Of a DNA stretch of 6,920 nucleotides, positions 4,056 through 6,920 are shown one piece after another. Source of the DNA: an uncultured Erysipelotrichaceae bacterium. Lineage in GTDB: Bacteria > Bacillota_I > Bacilli_A > Erysipelotrichales > Coprobacillaceae. The DNA lies in assembly GCA_900550005.1 (NCBI GenBank), contig URQL01000088.1, positions 1 to 6,920 of the forward strand, given 5' to 3'. How positions within the stretch are numbered: position 1 is the first letter of the stretch; each line of letters starts with the position of its first letter. The translations under genes and the position numbers were made by a program. The notes below the pieces were generated by a model. That model did no database searches. It was given only the letters and a program-made list of their open reading frames with translations, and had not been told where the DNA came from.

Positions 4056-6722
4056 GCAGAAGGATTATATGATTTAGGATTAAATTATTTTTATGGTGAA
4101 GGTGTTGTTCAAAACGAAAAAAAAGCAGTAGAACTTTTTAGACAAGCGGCTTCTATGAATAATGCATCTGCTAAATGTATTTTAGGTTATTGCTATGAAA
4201 TGGGACAAGGGGTTGAACAAGATGACAAGCAAGCCGTTTCTTGGTATCAAGAAGCAGCAAATCAAGGATTGGACGTTGCCCAATGTAATTTAGGTTATTG
4301 TTTAGAGATGGGAAAAGGAATTGAAAAAAATGAAGAACTTGCTTTTCATTATTATGAATTAGCGGCTAAACAAGGATTTAGTCGTGCCATTACAAATTTA
4401 GGACAATGCTATGAATTTGGAACAGGGTGCGATAAAGATGTTCACAAAGCATTTGAATGTTATCAAAAAGCTTACGAGCAAGGTTATTTCGTGGCGGGAT
4501 GTAATTTAGGTGCTTGTTATGAATATGGAATCGATGTTGATGTGGATATGGTAAAGGCTTTTGAATATTACCAAGAAGCAGCGAATGAAGGGTATCCGCG
4601 AGCTATGTTTAATGTAGGTTATTGCAAAGAATTTGGCGAAGGAACAACAAAAGATCTTCACAAGGCCTTTGAATGGTATGAAAAAGCAGCTAATCAAGAT
4701 TATGCTCCAGCTTTGTGTAATTTAGCTTACTTATTAGAAAGTGATGAAGTGGGTGAAAAAGATGAAAAAAGAGCAAATCAACTTTATCGTCGTGCTAGTG
4801 AATTAGGTTATCCTCGAGCTATGTTTAATCTTGGTATCAATTTAGAAAATGGAAATGGAATCGAACAAGATTTTGATCAAGCAGTAGAACTTTATAAACA
4901 AAGTGCTAATTTAGGTTATCCCCCTGCACAAACCAAATACGGTTATTTATTAGAAGCAGGAATTGGTGTTGAACAAAATGAAAAACTAGCATTTGAATAT
5001 TACCAAGCTGCAGCCAATCAAAATGATGCTGTGGGAATGTGTAATTTGGGTTATTTTTATGAAAATGGGGTAGGTTGTGATCAAGATTATGCTCTTGCTT
5101 TTAGATGGTATCAAGCTTCTGCTGGGTTAGATTATCCAAGAGCTTTTGTGTGTTTAGGTTATTTTTATGAAGTAGGACTTGGTTGTCAAAAAGATGAAAA
5201 GAAAGCTGTTCAGCTTTATCAACGAGCAAGTGATTTAGGTAATCCGGTAGGGATGTGTAATTTAGCTTTTTGTTTTGAAATGGGAATCGGTACAGAAAAA
5301 AATATTGTTTTAGCTTTAGATTATTATCAAAAATCAGCTGAGTTTGATTATCCTAGAGCACTTTGTGCATTAGGTGCGATTTATGAAGACGGACAATATG
5401 TTGAACAAAATTTAAATCGTGCAATTGATTATTATCAACGTGCCGCTGATCTTGGTTATGAAACAGCACAGTGTAATTTAGGCTACTGCTATGAAGCAGG
5501 AATTGGTGTAGAAGTAGATCTTCAAAAGGCAATTGAATATTATACTTTAGCCGCCAAAAACCATTATCCCCGTGCTTTATGTAATTTAGGTTATCTTTAC
5601 GAAACTGGACAAGGAGTAAGTCAAGATTTAAATAAAATGCTTGAACTTTATAAAGAAGCTGCTTATTTAGGTTATCCTCGTGGTATGTATAATTATGCGG
5701 TATGTTTTGATGAAGGTATCGGTATAACTCAAGATAAAGTAGAAGCTTTTAAATGGTATAAAAAATCAGCTGATGCTTCTTATGGACGTGGACAATGTGT
5801 TACAGGGTATTGCTATGAAAATGGTGAAGGTGTTGAACAAGATTTTGAAAAAGCTTGCTATTATTATCAATTAGGTGCTGATAATGGTGATGCTGTTGCG
5901 CAAAGCAACTTAGCTTTAATGTATGATTATGGTCGTGGGATTGAAGAAAATCCAAAAATGGCTTTTAAATGGTATGAAAAGTCAGCTCATCAAGGTTATC
6001 CTCGTGCACAATGTAGTTTAGGATTAATGTATGAACTTGGTCGAGGAGTTGAACAAAACATGAACTTGGCTATGCATTGGTATCAAGAAGCAGCTAATCA
6101 ACAAAATTCAGCTGCATTGTGCAATTTAGGTGTTTTATATGAACGTCAAGGAAAATTTGATCAAGCTTTCTATTATTATAAGCAAGCTTGTGCTTTAGAT
6201 AATATTAGAGCGCATTTTTGCATTGGTTATTTATACGAATCAGGTCAAGGGGTAAAACAAGATTATAAAAAAGCAGTTGAACATTACTTGATTGCTGCTA
6301 AGGAAAAATATCCTTCTGCGTTGTATAATCTAGGGTGTTGTTATGACTTTGGTCGCGGTGTAGATAAAGATCCAATGATGGCTGTTTATTATTACCAAGA
6401 AGCTGTAAAGCAAAATCATCGTGGTGCTATGAATAATTTAGCGGTTGCCTATGAAAATGGTGAAGGAGTAGATAAAGATGAAAAAAAAGCAATGGAACTT
6501 TATTTACAATCAGCAAAATTAGGTAATAAAATTGCTATTAGTAATGTTGGTCATTGTTTTGAAAAAGGTATTGGTGTTGAAATCAATATTGATTTAGCGA
6601 TGGAATGGTATCAAAAAGCAATTGACGAAGGATATGAACCAGCCAAGGAAAAATTAGAAAAGTTAAAGAAAAAGGATAAGAAACAAAAGAAATCTTTTTC
6701 TTTCTTTAGAAGAGGTAAGTAG
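3681..6722 (+). CDS. Giant Sel1-repeat protein with a degenerate kinase N-lobe-like head
   Basis: A predicted 1013-residue cytoplasmic protein with no signal peptide or membrane segment. The ATG at 3681 is chosen because GAGGTGA at 3669-3675 precedes it by 5 bases and the likely -10 ends at 3658; the in-frame ATG at 3639 has neither RBS nor a place in the transcript. Residues 1-125 are an acidic head. YEPLF at 10-14, WIVDELI at 17-23, VLKV at 46-49 and the segment Tyr96-Leu116 (IEDDDRILGMDI, then LMKEEL) follow the N-lobe of Firmicute eukaryotic-like kinases fused to Sel1/TPR repeats. However, the Gly-rich loop is replaced by SSDEDIS, and the HRD and DFG motifs with the entire C-lobe are absent. 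Residues 126-985 are 24 Sel1 repeats; 986-1013 form a Lys-rich tail with FSFF. Sel1 arrays bind other proteins, so a scaffold role is inferred; no catalysis is expected. It is the first gene of a likely operon with the HAD gene. Confidence 0.9.
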   Translation: MDIIDRLKYYEPLFNNWIVDELISSDEDISFVKVVKEGYNANESKVLKVRTLLTKVAGDEKQIMDDLQNQYHNYMLQYDHPEDYLDLPYLQEEHYYIEDDDRILGMDICFLMKEELHEEVQLPKTAEGLYDLGLNYFYGEGVVQNEKKAVELFRQAASMNNASAKCILGYCYEMGQGVEQDDKQAVSWYQEAANQGLDVAQCNLGYCLEMGKGIEKNEELAFHYYELAAKQGFSRAITNLGQCYEFGTGCDKDVHKAFECYQKAYEQGYFVAGCNLGACYEYGIDVDVDMVKAFEYYQEAANEGYPRAMFNVGYCKEFGEGTTKDLHKAFEWYEKAANQDYAPALCNLAYLLESDEVGEKDEKRANQLYRRASELGYPRAMFNLGINLENGNGIEQDFDQAVELYKQSANLGYPPAQTKYGYLLEAGIGVEQNEKLAFEYYQAAANQNDAVGMCNLGYFYENGVGCDQDYALAFRWYQASAGLDYPRAFVCLGYFYEVGLGCQKDEKKAVQLYQRASDLGNPVGMCNLAFCFEMGIGTEKNIVLALDYYQKSAEFDYPRALCALGAIYEDGQYVEQNLNRAIDYYQRAADLGYETAQCNLGYCYEAGIGVEVDLQKAIEYYTLAAKNHYPRALCNLGYLYETGQGVSQDLNKMLELYKEAAYLGYPRGMYNYAVCFDEGIGITQDKVEAFKWYKKSADASYGRGQCVTGYCYENGEGVEQDFEKACYYYQLGADNGDAVAQSNLALMYDYGRGIEENPKMAFKWYEKSAHQGYPRAQCSLGLMYELGRGVEQNMNLAMHWYQEAANQQNSAALCNLGVLYERQGKFDQAFYYYKQACALDNIRAHFCIGYLYESGQGVKQDYKKAVEHYLIAAKEKYPSALYNLGCCYDFGRGVDKDPMMAVYYYQEAVKQNHRGAMNNLAVAYENGEGVDKDEKKAMELYLQSAKLGNKIAISNVGHCFEKGIGVEINIDLAMEWYQKAIDEGYEPAKEKLEKLKKKDKKQKKSFSFFRRGK
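4056..6635 (+). repeat. Array of 24 tandem Sel1-like repeats (protein-level)
   Basis: Residues 126-985: 23 units of 36 residues and one of 32, with no linkers. Consensus by position: Ala3, often Cys5, Asn6-Leu7-Gly8-Tyr9, often Cys10, Tyr11-Glu12, Gly14-x-Gly16-Val17, Asp20, Lys22/23-Ala24, Tyr27/28-Gln29, Ala31-Ala32, Gly35-Tyr36. Each unit is a pair of antiparallel helices, so the whole should form a long superhelix. DNA copies have diverged strongly; identity is at protein level, so the array is old and stable. The GxGV loop is altered in repeats 5 (GIDV), 7 (SDEV) and 13 (GQYV). Repeat 20 (6108-6203) is four residues short and reads as a TPR. Confidence 0.95.
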
Positions 6723-6920
6723 ATGAGAAAATTATTCTTTTTTGATATTGATGGTACATTATTAAGTACTCCCACAGGATTAGTAGATATTTCTGATAAA
6801 AATAAAGAAGCTTTTAGAGCATTGCAGGCTAAGGGTCATTCTTTATTTATTGCAACAGGAAGAACAAAATGTTTTATTGTTGATCCTATTTATCGATTTG
6901 GTTTTGATGGCTATGTTACA
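6723..6920 (+). CDS. Cof-type HAD-superfamily phosphatase, 3'-truncated by the window edge
   Basis: The first 66 codons of a HAD hydrolase; the gene continues past the right edge. Residues 5-14 (FFFDIDGTLL) contain motif I, with nucleophile Asp8 and general acid/base Asp10. ATGR at 44-47 gives motif II, with Thr45. The spacing and the start GFDGYVT of the next strand match subfamily IIB (Cof/YidA-like), whose members dephosphorylate sugar phosphates, flavin or other small phosphorylated metabolites. The exact substrate cannot be told, because the cap domain is missing. The start is firm: the ATG follows the TAG of the Sel1-repeat gene without a gap, with AGAGGT at 6711-6716 six bases upstream, inside the end of that gene. 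The two are therefore co-transcribed and probably translationally coupled. Confidence 0.9.
   Translation, partial: MRKLFFFDIDGTLLSTPTGLVDISDKNKEAFRALQAKGHSLFIATGRTKCFIVDPIYRFGFDGYVT

Noticed and set aside
4506..4697. 63-codon frame on the - strand opposite Sel1 repeats
   Set aside because: Its hydrophobic, Phe/Ile-rich look is what the complement of Sel1 codons gives; a shadow frame.
4056..6635. Secreted Hcp-like disulfide-bonded Sel1 protein
   Set aside because: No signal peptide at either candidate start, and the cysteines sit at positions 5 and 10 of the first helix rather than the register I recall for Hcp bridges.
3067..6722. Xre regulator plus Sel1 protein as a toxin-antitoxin or phage-defence module
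   Set aside because: The genes are divergent, the Sel1 protein has no toxin, nuclease or NTPase motif, and no mobile element or integrase is visible.

Overview
The window is AT-rich DNA with bacterial gene packing, strong GAGG-type ribosome binding sites and ordinary stop codon use (TGG for Trp, no TGA read-through needed). The protein sequences look like a low-GC Firmicute, probably a gut-type member of the Erysipelotrichia/Coprobacillaceae or a related clostridial lineage. That placement is inferred from protein flavour, not from a marker gene.

Region 1 (1-3068) is the end of a branched-chain amino acid operon on the + strand. It holds ilvD (dihydroxy-acid dehydratase, cut off by the left edge) followed 12 bases later by a complete ilvB (acetohydroxyacid synthase catalytic subunit). 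No ilvN small-subunit gene follows. A 16-bp perfect hairpin stops the operon. The same hairpin serves the convergent gene on the other side and overlaps both stop codons.

Region 2 (3067-3680) holds a small Xre-family regulator on the - strand and a 263-base divergent intergenic region. The intergenic region has a recognisable promoter on each side. It also holds three short inverted repeats that are candidate operators: two with matching GTATA/TATAC arms, one of them over the regulator's own -10, and a perfect 15-base palindrome just upstream of the + strand promoter.

Region 3 (3681-6920) starts with a very large Sel1-repeat protein (1013 residues from its likely true start at 3681). Its last codon abuts the ATG of a Cof-type HAD phosphatase that runs off the right edge. 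The repeat protein is the most interesting item. Its first ~120 residues resemble the N-lobe of the eukaryotic-like Ser/Thr kinases that carry Sel1/TPR repeats in Firmicutes, but the glycine-rich loop is gone and the whole catalytic C-lobe is absent. It then has 24 back-to-back Sel1 repeats, rich in cysteine, with a two-repeat superperiod and one TPR-like shortened unit, and ends in a polybasic/aromatic tail. My reading is a cytoplasmic scaffold built from a decayed kinase, possibly tethered to membrane or nucleic acid by its tail and possibly controlled by the neighbouring Xre protein. The function is inference.
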